Of a stretch of DNA of 64,000 nucleotides, positions 8,788 through 17,675 are shown piece after piece. The notes under the pieces are model-generated. The model was not told where the DNA came from and made no database searches. It worked only from the letters and a program-made list of their open reading frames with translations. The stretch comes from an uncultured Gemmiger sp. Lineage in GTDB: Bacteria > Bacillota > Clostridia > Oscillospirales > Ruminococcaceae. Made by a program: the position numbers and the translations under genes. The stretch is taken from assembly GCA_949295035.1 (NCBI GenBank), contig CASFJO010000049.1, positions 1 to 64,000 on the forward strand, read 5' to 3'. Position 1 is the stretch's first letter. The number at the start of each line of letters is the position of its first letter.

Positions 8788-9592
8788 TTCCTTGCGGGTG
8801 ATCCGGCGGGAATCTGCAAGCGAGGCAGGATGTTCGGAAGTGTGCCGAACGCCCGGCGGCGGGCTTTTGATTCGGCTGCGTATCCGGGAACCGGCATGCC
8901 AAAAAGCGTACCTTTCCGCCGGGGCGACCGCCCCTGTCCGCCTGGAACAAGAGGTACTGGAGGTGCTGCTGCCTTATCGGGACGGCGATCGCATGGCGGT
9001 CTGGCTGGCGAAAAAGCCCACACTGGGGCAGCGGCGGGACGCCTGCCTGGCTCTGGTGGCTCAGTGTGTGGCCGACCCTGCCGCCGGCTGTGTGGCGGCG
9101 CTGGCAGCCCGGGAGGAAAATCTGCGGTTCGGCCCGGCGTCCGCCTGGCTTCAGCTTCTTCCGGACTGGGCGGCCTGGCCCGGCGGCATGGGGCCTGGCC
9201 GCGCGGCGGAAGCGGTGGCCGGGCTTTGCCGGCAGATCCTCACCGGGGGAACAGGCCGGGCCCGTTTTTCCCGCGATCCGCCGGAACTGCAGTTGTTTTA
9301 TGCCCGACTGGCCGGCGGTGCGTATCGGTCCTGGAGCCGGCTGCAGCAGGATCTGAGTGCCCTGCCGGACGCCTGCGCACCCTGGACCGATACGGTCCGT
9401 TCTGCCGCGCGCCGGCTGGCAAATCGGGGCGAGCGGTTTGCCCGCACGGCAGCCGTCGTTGTTGTGGCGCTGCTGGCAGGGGCGGCGCTGCTCTCGCTGG
9501 CCGGCGCGTACCAAGACTGGCGCGGCGAACAGGCCGAACCGGCCTGGCCGGGCATCGTGCAGATCGGAGATCAGCGGTTGACCGATGAATAG
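8768..9592 (+). CDS. Unrecognised single-pass membrane protein in the eCIS locus
   Basis: 274 residues. Residues 1-230 are soluble and predicted mixed alpha/beta. A single transmembrane segment lies at about residues 234-256 (AAVVVVALLAGAALLSLAGA), followed by a short tail of about 25 residues. The start ATG 8768 overlaps the end of the preceding broken gene by 20 bases, showing translational coupling. I do not recognise the soluble domain. Its size and layout (N-terminal soluble domain of about 230 residues, one TM, short outside tail) recall EssB-type membrane pseudokinases, but no kinase motif can be seen, so that is only a hint. It is intact, unlike its neighbours on both sides. Confidence 0.6.
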   Translation: MERETFDSLRVIRRESASEAGCSEVCRTPGGGLLIRLRIREPACQKAYLSAGATAPVRLEQEVLEVLLPYRDGDRMAVWLAKKPTLGQRRDACLALVAQCVADPAAGCVAALAAREENLRFGPASAWLQLLPDWAAWPGGMGPGRAAEAVAGLCRQILTGGTGRARFSRDPPELQLFYARLAGGAYRSWSRLQQDLSALPDACAPWTDTVRSAARRLANRGERFARTAAVVVVALLAGAALLSLAGAYQDWRGEQAEPAWPGIVQIGDQRLTDE

Positions 9593-9601
9593 GGGGGCGG
9601 A

Positions 9602-11005
9602 ATGGTGCAAAGCAAAATCCGCCGGCGGAGAAAAGGAAGCCGGTTCCTTCTGCGGGAACTGCTCTTGCTGGTATGCGCGGCAGCGATCGGCACAGGCTGG
9701 GCGGTGGTTCGCTCCGATGGGTATCTGCCCACATTGGACGGCAACGTCTACGCCATGGACCCCACCGGCAACTCTCTGTTCATGGTGCTCTCCAAAGAGG
9801 CAAACAACAGCCTGGTACACATCGACTACAACGGGAATCTGCTGCACTACGCCGTTACCGAGACCGACCAGGCGTTTGAAAATCTGGTGGTGCTGAACGA
9901 TACGATCTACGCAGTCCTGACTACCTACGCGGCCGGCGGCGCCACCCAAAAACTGGTGGCGCTGTCAATGGAACGCGCGTCTATGTCCATACGAACCCTG
10001 TTGGATCTGGCGGATCTTCCCAATGCCGGGTCCGCCGATATCACCTGGACCGGCGCGTATCTGCCGCTGGGGGAAACACCGGCCGAGGTCTGCCTGGGCG
10101 GTGTGGACAGCCAGGGCAACAGCTTTTTGCTGCACTGGGATCTGGCTGCCGGTCAGGCCCGGCTGGAATCCATCCTGCCGGGCGAAACGGTGTACAAGCT
10201 CAAGTATGTGGATACCGATCATTATGTATGGATCGATTCGGAGGGCAGGCTGGGCCAGTATATCCGGGGAGAGTGACAGCGTGACCTTATATCCGGCCTT
10301 GGCATGGACACGCCGCTGCATATCTCCACCTTTCAGGAGCGGGTCTTTGTGTCGGACAGCCAGAGCGGCGCTATCGCGGAACTCCGGCCGGACGGTACAG
10401 CGTCGGTGTGCTGGTACGGCGGAGAAACGATCCGGCAGTCCGGCTACCGATACCGGGATATCGCCATCTTCACCACCCGCGAGGAACAGCCCGGACAGAT
10501 CCAGGTGATCGGCCAGTGCGTCGCTCACAGCGGGGATTCCAATGTGGTGGTGGGGCCGAATGGGGTGATCGACGAACTGAAGATGGGCAGGCATCTTTTC
10601 TGGCTGGTGCTGCTGCACAGCTGGCGGCCGATGCTGCTGGGCTTTGCGCTGCTCTCCGGGATCGGATGCCTGCTGGAGACGGCGCTGCGTTCGCCCCGCA
10701 CAGCTGTGCGGCTGGCGGTCTTTGAACTGATCATGGCGGGGGTGATGCTGGGAGCCATCCTCGGGGTCCAGTACCGGTTTTACCAAACCACCATCCAGGA
10801 GGACGCACGGCAGAAACTTCAGCTTCTGGGCGGAAACCTGGCCGATCTGCTGACCGCCGGAAACCTGACCGACAGCGGCGCGGCAGGGGGGCTGGTGGAC
10901 GAGGTGATGCAGCGCGCGCCGGACAGCGGGCAGTATTCGGTGAATGTGGTGTGGCTGCCGTCATCCGGCGGGCCGCAGATCGGGTATGACGGTCAGGTGC
11001 CCTAT
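9602..11005 (+). pseudogene. Membrane sensor protein, interrupted by TGA and truncated by deletion
   Basis: An N-terminal TM (LLLLVCAAAIGTGWAVV, about residues 20-36) is followed by a repeat-rich extracytoplasmic region of propeller type (DGNVYAMDPTGNSLFMVLSK and similar strands). A TGA at 10274-10276 interrupts the frame, which otherwise continues in the same phase to further strands and two TM segments (around 10590-10690 and 10720-10780). After these comes a CACHE-like sensor start (YSVNVVWLPSSGGPQIGYDG). The output domain, probably GGDEF, cyclase or phosphatase in such proteins, is absent. Around 10998-11010 the sequence passes directly into the 3' end of a different gene (DUF6760). ATG/GTG 9602 follows AGGGGGGCGGA. 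The intact protein was probably an envelope signalling component of the locus. Confidence 0.55.
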
Positions 11006-11136
11006 CCTACTATTTTCACTGGGAGCTGGAACAGACCCTGGCACTGCCCCACCTGGAACGGGAAAAGTTCTGCCGGGAGATCAGCCAGATCAACAAAGAG
11101 GCCGGTTCCGGCGAAAGAAATCTGTTTGATCCATAA
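11002..11136 (+). pseudogene. DUF6760-like eCIS/phage small protein, 3' fragment
   Basis: In the frame ending at TAA 11134-11136 the sequence reads SYYFHWELEQTLALPHLERE and then KFCREISQINKEAGSG. This is the typical C-terminal half of the small DUF6760 proteins found next to tube genes in contractile tail clusters of Firmicutes. The N-terminal half (normally with an EVAFIAY-type segment) is missing and no start codon is present. The fragment abuts the truncated sensor gene, marking a deletion that probably also removed sheath and major tube genes, which normally lie upstream. Recognition is from the conserved motif, not a search. Confidence 0.5.
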
Positions 11137-11154
11137 GAAGGGGGGCGCGCGATC

Positions 11155-11589
11155 GTGGCGGAACTGATAACCCGGGAACCTCTCGCGGCCTACGATTTTC
11201 ATGTCTGGATCGGGGAAAAGGAGTTTGGCTTTGCCAGGGTCTCCGGCCTTGCGCGGGAGAGCGAGCCCTTCACCTACCAGGAGGGCGGCGTGAATGACCG
11301 GGTCCATCTGCTGCCCGGCCCGGTAAAAAACAGCGGCACCCTGCGTCTGGAGCGCGGCGTCTACGCAGGAGAGCTGTTCCCTTTCTATCTGGTGGGGGAA
11401 CGGCTAAAAGCCGCCGCCCGGCTGGAGATATGGGGCGAAGCCAACGCGGCCGCGGCAGGCAAGATCTATACCCTGACCGGCCTGGTGGTGAAAAAATTTG
11501 AGGTGGGTGAGATGGATGCGATGCAGAACGCGCTGCTTATCGACCGGTTTGAACTGGGCTACGAGGCCATGCGGGTCGCTGCAAAATAA
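11155..11589 (+). CDS. eCIS/phage T4 gp19-type tail tube protein
   Basis: 144 residues, the usual length for Afp1/Pvc1/gp19-type tube subunits, which stack as hexameric rings to form the inner tube. The family pattern is visible: AAYDFHVWIGEKEFGFARVS near the N-terminus, then SEPFTYQEGG, a GTLRLERGV beta strand and the C-terminal ALLIDRFELGYEAM. The start is GTG 11155 behind AGAAGGGGGGCG. It lies 18 bases after the DUF6760 remnant. In eCIS loci a tube-like protein at this position is often the baseplate-proximal initiator (Afp5-type) rather than the main tube, so this may be the initiator copy. Intact. Confidence 0.82.
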   Translation: MAELITREPLAAYDFHVWIGEKEFGFARVSGLARESEPFTYQEGGVNDRVHLLPGPVKNSGTLRLERGVYAGELFPFYLVGERLKAAARLEIWGEANAAAAGKIYTLTGLVVKKFEVGEMDAMQNALLIDRFELGYEAMRVAAK

Positions 11590-11602
11590 CCGCTCTCTGC
11601 TG

Positions 11603-12445
11603 GTGGCGGCAGGCCGCCGGATGCTGCTTCAGCGGGTGGGCCGCCGCGCAAACGGGCGGGATACGCCGCTGGTGGTGCTGCGGTCCCGGACCCTGGCGCC
11701 GCCGGCGTCCGCCCCAACGATCATCCGCTCCACCACCGTGCTGCATCTGCACCAAACGATCCTTTCTCCCGCATACCGGGGATCGGATGACACCCGCGTA
11801 GTCTGGCTGCCGTTGAGCCGGCAGCCGGTCCGTCCCGTCCCTCCGCCGGACCCGTCCCGCCCCACCCAGGCGGCCCGCACCCTGTTGCGTCTGTTTTCCC
11901 AAACGGCGGTCCGGCGGGAACTGCGTCCCTTTTATCGGGAGATGGTATACAGCCTGCTGCGCGAACGGCAGGAACATGCCCGCAGCCGCCCCGGTGAGGC
12001 CATCGCCTGGATCGCGGGCCTGCTCGGGCGGCAAACCGCCCTCCTGGCGCTGACCCGATTCTGCCTGACGGTGCTGCGAGCGCGGGGAGACGACCTTGTC
12101 CGGGATAGACGCGGTATCTGCCTGGCAGCGGGCGGACTGCCGCGTGAAAAGACTATCCGGCAGCGCTTTTTCCACCCGGCTTGCCGCTACAGCTGGCGGG
12201 AAAAACCGGCCGTTCAGCCAGCGCTGCGGGCGCGGGAGATGCGCGGCGTCCCCGCCCCGGAACAAAAGCCACGGGATCGCCCGGCCGCGGCCCCGCTTGG
12301 CGCGGCCTCTGCCTTTTCCGGCTCAGCCGCGCCGACTGTGCGGCTGAGCCGGGATGAGTTTCAGGCTCTGGTGCAGAGCGTGGCCGGCGCGCTGGAACGC
12401 CAGGCCCGGCAGGAATCACTGCGAAAGGGGATGGAAGAGCCGTGA
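11603..12445 (+). CDS. Uncharacterised Arg/Pro-rich eCIS locus protein
   Basis: About 280 residues, rich in Arg, Ala and Pro, with no recognised domain. The C-terminal 35 residues (LSRDEFQALVQSVAGALERQ) form an amphipathic helix. The start is uncertain: GTG 11603 or ATG 11621 are possible and neither has a strong ribosome site; the tube gene ends 14 bases upstream of the GTG. The 3' end overlaps the next start (GTGA), so coupling with the CIS-tube gene is clear and supports translation of this frame. Genes of unknown function at this position, between tube and LysM/CIS-tube genes, are common in such loci. Confidence 0.5.
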   Translation: MAAGRRMLLQRVGRRANGRDTPLVVLRSRTLAPPASAPTIIRSTTVLHLHQTILSPAYRGSDDTRVVWLPLSRQPVRPVPPPDPSRPTQAARTLLRLFSQTAVRRELRPFYREMVYSLLRERQEHARSRPGEAIAWIAGLLGRQTALLALTRFCLTVLRARGDDLVRDRRGICLAAGGLPREKTIRQRFFHPACRYSWREKPAVQPALRAREMRGVPAPEQKPRDRPAAAPLGAASAFSGSAAPTVRLSRDEFQALVQSVAGALERQARQESLRKGMEEP

Positions 12446-12990
12446 ACAAGGCAAGATTGTATGAACCGGGCAGGGAGAGCCAGGCGGTCACGGTGCAGTT
12501 CAACCCCAATTCGCTGGAATATACCTTGCGTACGGGCGCAAACGGCGACAAGGGGACCATGAGCGCCGCGTCCGAAAGCGCCGCCCGGGAGCCACAGCAG
12601 CAGAACGATCCCACCGGCGCCGCCGAGAAGGCCGTTTTGCCGGTGCGGTTGTTTTACCATACCTATACCAGCAGTGCCGCCTATTCCGATGTGCGGGAGG
12701 AAATCAAAAAACTGCGGCAGTTTGTGCGTCAGAGCGGCAATACCGCCCGTACAAACGCCTCCAAGGTCACCTTTGCCTGGGGCACCCTGCTGCATACCGG
12801 CATGATGAACAGCTTTTCGGTGCGCTATCAGATGTTTGCCGCCGACGGAACGCCGGTGCAGGCGGAAGTGTCCCTGTCCATAACCGGTGAGGAGGCGGAC
12901 CGCACTCTGGAACAAGAGGGAAAAAAGGCCGCTGACGACCGCCGGGCGGCGGACCCGCTGCTGGCAGAATGGGGCTGGCTGTATGAGTGA
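12442..12990 (+). CDS. CIS tube / LysM-type adaptor protein (Afp7-like)
   Basis: 182 residues. The N-terminus (RESQAVTVQFNPNSLEYTL, about residues 12-30) carries the FNPxSLEY signature of the contractile injection system tube-associated family, and a second conserved part reads KVTFAWGTLLHTGMMNSFSV. Full-length relatives often end with a LysM peptidoglycan-binding domain; here the protein stops after a charged helix and no LysM is present, so it is a short form. It is thought to join tube and hub. It starts with GTG overlapping the previous stop and ends 10 bases before the gpD-like gene. Intact. Confidence 0.75.
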   Translation: MNKARLYEPGRESQAVTVQFNPNSLEYTLRTGANGDKGTMSAASESAAREPQQQNDPTGAAEKAVLPVRLFYHTYTSSAAYSDVREEIKKLRQFVRQSGNTARTNASKVTFAWGTLLHTGMMNSFSVRYQMFAADGTPVQAEVSLSITGEEADRTLEQEGKKAADDRRAADPLLAEWGWLYE

Positions 12991-12999
12991 GGTGCGCGT

Positions 13000-14058
13000 A
13001 TGACCTTTTCGGATCTGTATGAGATCTATGGGGGATTCCGCACCCCCACCTTTACCCTTCAGGTGAGCGGCAAAACACTGGATGTGGGGCGGGGAGTCCG
13101 GTTGGAAAGGCTGGAATGCCGCCTGACCACCCAGCGGGAAGCGGGTTCACTGACCCTCGCGGCGGAACTGGAGCCGGGCAGCGAGGGCGAGACCGCCTGG
13201 CTGGAAGCGGTGCAGCTGGGGGCGGTCTGTACCCTGGCGCTGGGTTACCGACGGAAGGAAAAAACGGTATTTTCCGGATTTGTATACGAGGCGGTGTGGG
13301 ACAATCCTCTGGGTGGCAGCCGGATCTTGGAGATGACCAGTCTGGATGTGCGGGGCCAGCTGATGCTGTCCTGTTCCGCTGATGCGAGCGCCGCCCGTAC
13401 CCTGGGCCAGCTGGTCAAAACGCTGCTGGATCAGTCCTGCTGCACCCGTATGGCGGAGGCGAAGATCCAGGCGATCCCGTCCGACTGGGACCTGCCGGTC
13501 GCCCGCGGGGAAAAGACGGATTTTGCGTTTTTATGCGGCGCGGCCGATTGGCTGTGTTATGAGTTTTACGCCTTCGGCACGGAGGCGTATTTCGGCCCGG
13601 CCCGGCCGCGGACCGGCGCTGCCGTGACTTTTTCCGGGCCGAACGGACTGATCCGTCTGCGGCGGCGGCGCACCCTGGCGGGTCAGTGCGCGGCGGTGGC
13701 GGTCAGCGGCGCGGACGATACAGGCGCGCGGATCTATGCCCGCGCGGCCCGCGCCCGGGACGTGGGGGTGGGCGTCAAAAGCGCCGCCAGCGCCCTGGCG
13801 CTGGACCTGCACCAGGCGGAACCCGCCGTGCGCACCATGGCCCAGGCCCGGTATCTGGCCCGGGAGCGGATGCGAGCCCGGCAGCGCCGGGGCGGTTTGC
13901 TGCTGGGGCGATGTACCGGCCTGCCGGATCTGCGGCCCGGACGGTTTGTGGAGATCGCGGAGTTGAGCGAGGCGGTCAACGGTTCCTTTTATCTGCGCAC
14001 CGTGGTCCATCTGCTGGACGAACGCGGTTTTGAGACTCGCTTTGAGGCGGAGGAATAG
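13000..14058 (+). CDS. gpD-like baseplate hub protein (VgrG N-terminal type)
   Basis: 352 residues with the layout of phage late-control protein D / VgrG N-terminal hub (Afp8-type). Beta strands around residues 18-110 (PTFTLQVSGKTLDVGRGVRL, then GYRRKEKTVFSGFVYE) are followed by a middle alpha/beta part (TLGQLVKTLLDQ, GEKTDFAFLCGAADWLCYEF, which resembles the conserved 'S..eFLrrLa...g' segment). The C-terminus reads LRPGRFVEIAELSEAVNGSF. In particles it forms the trimeric hub that holds the spike. The ATG follows GAGTGAGGTGCGCGT. It is separate from the spike protein encoded next, whereas VgrG fuses both. Intact. Confidence 0.75.
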   Translation: MTFSDLYEIYGGFRTPTFTLQVSGKTLDVGRGVRLERLECRLTTQREAGSLTLAAELEPGSEGETAWLEAVQLGAVCTLALGYRRKEKTVFSGFVYEAVWDNPLGGSRILEMTSLDVRGQLMLSCSADASAARTLGQLVKTLLDQSCCTRMAEAKIQAIPSDWDLPVARGEKTDFAFLCGAADWLCYEFYAFGTEAYFGPARPRTGAAVTFSGPNGLIRLRRRRTLAGQCAAVAVSGADDTGARIYARAARARDVGVGVKSAASALALDLHQAEPAVRTMAQARYLARERMRARQRRGGLLLGRCTGLPDLRPGRFVEIAELSEAVNGSFYLRTVVHLLDERGFETRFEAEE

Positions 14059-14068
14059 GGGGCGTACC

Positions 14069-14806
14069 ATGAACGAATACGATCTTCTCCGCGGCATTGT
14101 CACCGCCTATCCGGACGATACGGATAAAGGGCTGGTGGAGGTGACGGTGGGCGGCTACGCCGAAGGCCGGGATACCCTGTTGGTCCGGGCGGAGCCGAGC
14201 CTGACAGGGGTGTATTGGCTGCCGGAGATCGGGGACGTGGTGGAGATACGCGCACCCCGCACGCCGGGCGGGGAGGCATATCTGGTTCGGGTGCGCCGCC
14301 CCCAGGGCGATCCGCATACCGCGGCCTGCTGGACGGAAAAGAATGACCGCAAGCGGATCGCCACCCGCTCCGGACACACGATCCTTCTGGACGATACCCG
14401 GGACAAGACCGCCATCCGGGTGCAGACCGCCGGCGGATTGCAGTTTTGCCTGGAGGACGAGACAAAAACGGTAACGGTGCGTGCCGCCGGTGCCGAGAGG
14501 CCGCTGCTCAGCCTGGATATGGAAAACGACGCCTTGTGTGTCACCGCAGGAAAGCGGGTCACCGTCGTCTGTGCCGGCGCCGAGGTGGCGCTCGACAGCG
14601 AGGGCAATATACGGCTGCGGGCCAGAGAAAAACTGGAACTTGCCGCCAAACGGATCACCCTTGCCGCTGAAGAAAAACTCACGCTGCAAAGCGATCAGGT
14701 AGAGATCGCGGGCGGTATGGAGACTTCGGTCAGCGGCGAAAACAAGCTGGATCTCACCTCGGGCGGCATCACCGCCGTAAAGGGCCGGGCCATCCGGCTG
14801 AACTGA
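14069..14806 (+). CDS. gpV/gp5-type central spike protein
   Basis: 245 residues. The N-terminal OB-fold region (LLRGIVTAYPDDTDKGLVEV, then LPEIGDVVEI and GGEAYLVRVRR) matches the gpV/VgrG OB domain. The C-terminal half has short alternating repeats (AREKLELAAKRITLAAEEKL, TLQSDQVEIAGGMETSVSGE) typical of the trimeric beta-helix of the membrane-piercing needle. The start at 14069 is 10 bases after the hub stop with GGAATAGGGGGCG in front; a longer frame inside the hub gene is not needed. Works with the hub and baseplate proteins encoded either side. Intact. Confidence 0.82.
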   Translation: MNEYDLLRGIVTAYPDDTDKGLVEVTVGGYAEGRDTLLVRAEPSLTGVYWLPEIGDVVEIRAPRTPGGEAYLVRVRRPQGDPHTAACWTEKNDRKRIATRSGHTILLDDTRDKTAIRVQTAGGLQFCLEDETKTVTVRAAGAERPLLSLDMENDALCVTAGKRVTVVCAGAEVALDSEGNIRLRAREKLELAAKRITLAAEEKLTLQSDQVEIAGGMETSVSGENKLDLTSGGITAVKGRAIRLN

Positions 14807-14826
14807 ATGCGAAAGGGGGCTTTTTC

Positions 14827-15195
14827 ATGCCGGCCATGGCCTTTCCCTGCAAATTGGAATCCGGTCTCGGCCGTTTTCGCCGTTTAAGCGAGGAGGAGGA
14901 GATCGCCCAGTCGGTGCGGATGATCCTCTCCACCACCTGCGGCGAACGGACCTTTCGTCCCCGGTTCGGTTCCCGGCTGTCTCAATACGCTTTTGCCCCG
15001 GTGGATACCACCCTGAAAAATCAGATCCGGGTGGAGATCCTGTCGGCCCTGCAGGCCTGGGAACCCCGTATTCAGGATATCCAGGTGGAGTTTGAACCGG
15101 CACAGAAGGACGGCGCGCTCATCGCCCGGGTCTCCTATCAGCTTCGCGGCACCGGCCAGGCGGCCGGGATGATCCTGCCGGTACAGACCGGATAA
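14827..15195 (+). CDS. gp25/GPW-type baseplate wedge protein
   Basis: 122 residues, usual for the gp25 family. Conserved elements are SVRMILSTTCGERTFRPRFG (the GERx(M/F)RPxFG motif at about residues 31-50), the LSQYAFAPVDTTL segment and a C-terminal strand VSYQLRGTGQ. The EPR motif region reads AWEPRIQDIQVEF. gp25 forms the inner wedge core of the baseplate and is one of the most conserved eCIS/T6SS/phage proteins. Ribosome site GAAAGGGGGC precedes ATG 14827. Intact and tightly spaced with its neighbours. Confidence 0.92.
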   Translation: MPAMAFPCKLESGLGRFRRLSEEEEIAQSVRMILSTTCGERTFRPRFGSRLSQYAFAPVDTTLKNQIRVEILSALQAWEPRIQDIQVEFEPAQKDGALIARVSYQLRGTGQAAGMILPVQTG

Positions 15196-15207
15196 GGAGG
15201 CGCCGGT

Positions 15208-17675
15208 ATGGAAAAATTCTGGTCCGGTCTGGAGGCGTATGTCCGCGCCTATCTGCCGCACTGGCAGTATCAGCGGGAGGGCAGCGAGCCGGAGGCCGCG
15301 CTGATGACGGTGCTGGGGGAGATGCTGGCCCGCTCCCGCGAAGAACTGCTGGCAATGCCGCGACAGCGCCGGCAACAGTACCTGAACGCCTGGAACCGCG
15401 AGTTTCGGGAGGCGGAACCCATGTACGCCTATGCGGCGTTCGCCGCCCCTGCCGAAATGCGGCTGCCGGCGGGCAGCGTATTCTACCGCGGCGGCGATGG
15501 CGCGCGGCTGTGGGAAACGGCGGAGGACACATGGGCGTGCGCCGGGCGGCTGGTCATGCAGGCGGTCACCAGCGGCACACGGGGCAAATTCATCCCGCTG
15601 CCGCTGCCGTCCGCCCGCGCACCGGTCAAACTGTTTGATTTTGACCGTCCCGGCGAACAGAGTCAGCAGGCGCGGTTTCAACATCCCGCCGCGTTTTCCT
15701 CTCCGTACGGCTGTCGGGCCTCTCTCGGGCTAAGGCCCTTCCCGGAAGAACTGCTGCGATTCTTCCGTGATCCCGGGGCCTGCCGGTGGTATCTGGAAAC
15801 AGACGGGCGGGAACAGCCGCTGGACCCCCCGCGCAAGAGGGGGAAAGCCTGTCGTTTGCGCTGCCGGCGGCCGGTCCGGGCAGTGCGCTGCTGGTCCGTG
15901 TGGCCGACGGGCAGCATCCCCCCGAGGCGCCGCTGGAGGAGGCCTTCGCGCGGACGGCCCGCAGCGCCACACAGCCGCCGCGGGCGCTGAACGACAACGG
16001 TCCCTGCCCGGATGACGACTGGCTGCCGTTTGGGTCCCGCCTGACGCCTTGGGCCGTTTGTTTTGTCAGCTGCCCCGACGCGCTGGATCTGCCCGGCGCG
16101 CAGCTCACCCTGTCCTGGCGGCAAACCTTCCGCGTTTGGGAGGAGCCGGCGTCCCAGCCGGACGGCGAGCCGGCGTATCGTCCGGTGATGCGCCGGCTGC
16201 CGCCGGCCCCGCCACCGGTGCGTGAGGTGCGTGTCGATCAGGTAGCCTGGGAATATTGGAACGGCACCGGCTGGCGCGCGATCCCGGGTTCCGGGCATTA
16301 TGCCGGGATCTTCCGCGCCGGGGACAAGGCCGTTTTGGAGACGTACGAGCAGGAGGTACGGCTGTGCTGGCCGGCGGACGCGAAGCCCTGCATCGTACAG
16401 GGGGTAAAAGCCTGCTGGCTGCGCTGGCGGCTGCTTGTCTGCGAGGGGGCGGGCTGGCTGCTGCAGCGCTGTTATGCGCCCCGGATCAGCGGGATGCGCA
16501 TCAGCGCGGTGCTTTCGGACGCGCCGGTAGAAGTAGAGGCCCGCTGCTGGCCGGATGACGGGATGCCCGCCAGCGGGGGGCCCGCTCGGACGCTGTTTCC
16601 GGCGTTTCTGCCCGGGCCGGACAGTTGGTGGCTGGGGTTTGACGCGCCGCCGGGGGGAGAGAGTTGCCAGCTGTATGTGACGCTGCGTGGACGGGGGCCC
16701 GGCGGCCGCCTCTCCGCCTGGGAATCGCAGCCTGACGGCGGAGAACGGCCGCTCCCGCTGCAGGATCGAACCCAGGGCCTGTCCCACAGCGGACTGCTCA
16801 TTCTGAGCGGGCTGCGGGGCTGCCGGACCCGGCGCTTCGGGCGGGAGTTGTGGTGGCTGTGCCTGCGGGAAGAAAGCGGGGCTTTCGCCCGCCGGGGACC
16901 ATACCCGGTCTTGCTGGCTGTAACCGGAGGCGCGGTACTGCTGCGGGCGCTGGGGGAGGACAGCTGCCGGGCCGGTGAACCGTTCAGCCCGCTGCACGGA
17001 GGCCCGGCATCCGGCGTTGCGCTGACCGACGGCTTTGGCGGCGCTCCAACAGAGACCGGGGAGGCAAGGCTGCGCCGTCTGCAAAACGAGCGGCACCATC
17101 TGGGGCGCATCGTCTCTGCGGCCGACGCGGAACAGCGGATCGGCAGCTGTGTGCGGGATGTTTCCCAGGTCCGCTGCGTGGTCGGAGAGGATGGGGTGGA
17201 GATCGGGGTGCTGATGCGGGATACCCGCCACCACGAACAGGCCTTCCAATTAAAGCGCGACGCGATCCGGGAGGTGCTGGACCGATCCAGCGCACTGACC
17301 GCTTTGGGGCTGACGATACAGGTGCGGGAGCCGGAGTTCTATCCCATTCATGTCATGCTGTGGGTCCGTCCGGTTCCCGGGCAGGACCTGGCGGGAGTAC
17401 GGCGGCGGATCGGGCAGGCGCTGGATCGCTTTCTGGACCCGGGTACGGGCTGTTTTGGCGGCACGGGCTGGCGTATGGGGGCGCTGCCAACACAGGCGCA
17501 GATCCGCGCCTGTTTACAGGCCGAGGTACCCGGTATCCGGCTGGTGGAACTGGTCGTCGCCGCAGCCGCGCCCCAGGGCCGGGAACAGGACCCCGCCGGG
17601 ATCCGGGATCCCTTCGCCCTGCCTTTGGGCGGTGATTATACCGTATTTTCCGTAGAAAAGAGGGATGCGCCATGA
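15208..17675 (+). pseudogene. Baseplate J-like wedge protein, frameshifted in a C run
   Basis: One J-type (gp6/Afp11-like) gene in two frames. The first frame from ATG 15208 (behind AAGGAGGCGCC) encodes about 207 residues (MEKFWSGLEAYVRAYLPHWQ ... WYLETDGREQPL). At 15825-15830 there is a run of six C; a seventh C would let the sequence read straight into the second frame (PPAQEGESLSFALPAAG), which runs uninterrupted to 17675. The second part contains the J-family C-terminal region (RDVSQVRCVVGEDGVEIGVL, later HHEQAFQLKRDAIREVLD and PEFYPIHVMLWVRPVPGQDL). The whole protein would be about 820 residues. Slippage in the C tract could be a mutation, a phase-variation switch or a sequencing error. 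Confidence 0.78.

Noticed and set aside
10304..11167. A 287-residue protein from ATG 10304 as a gene of its own
   Set aside because: It is the same-frame continuation of the gene from 9602 after a TGA, and its last 50 residues are out-of-frame reading of another gene.
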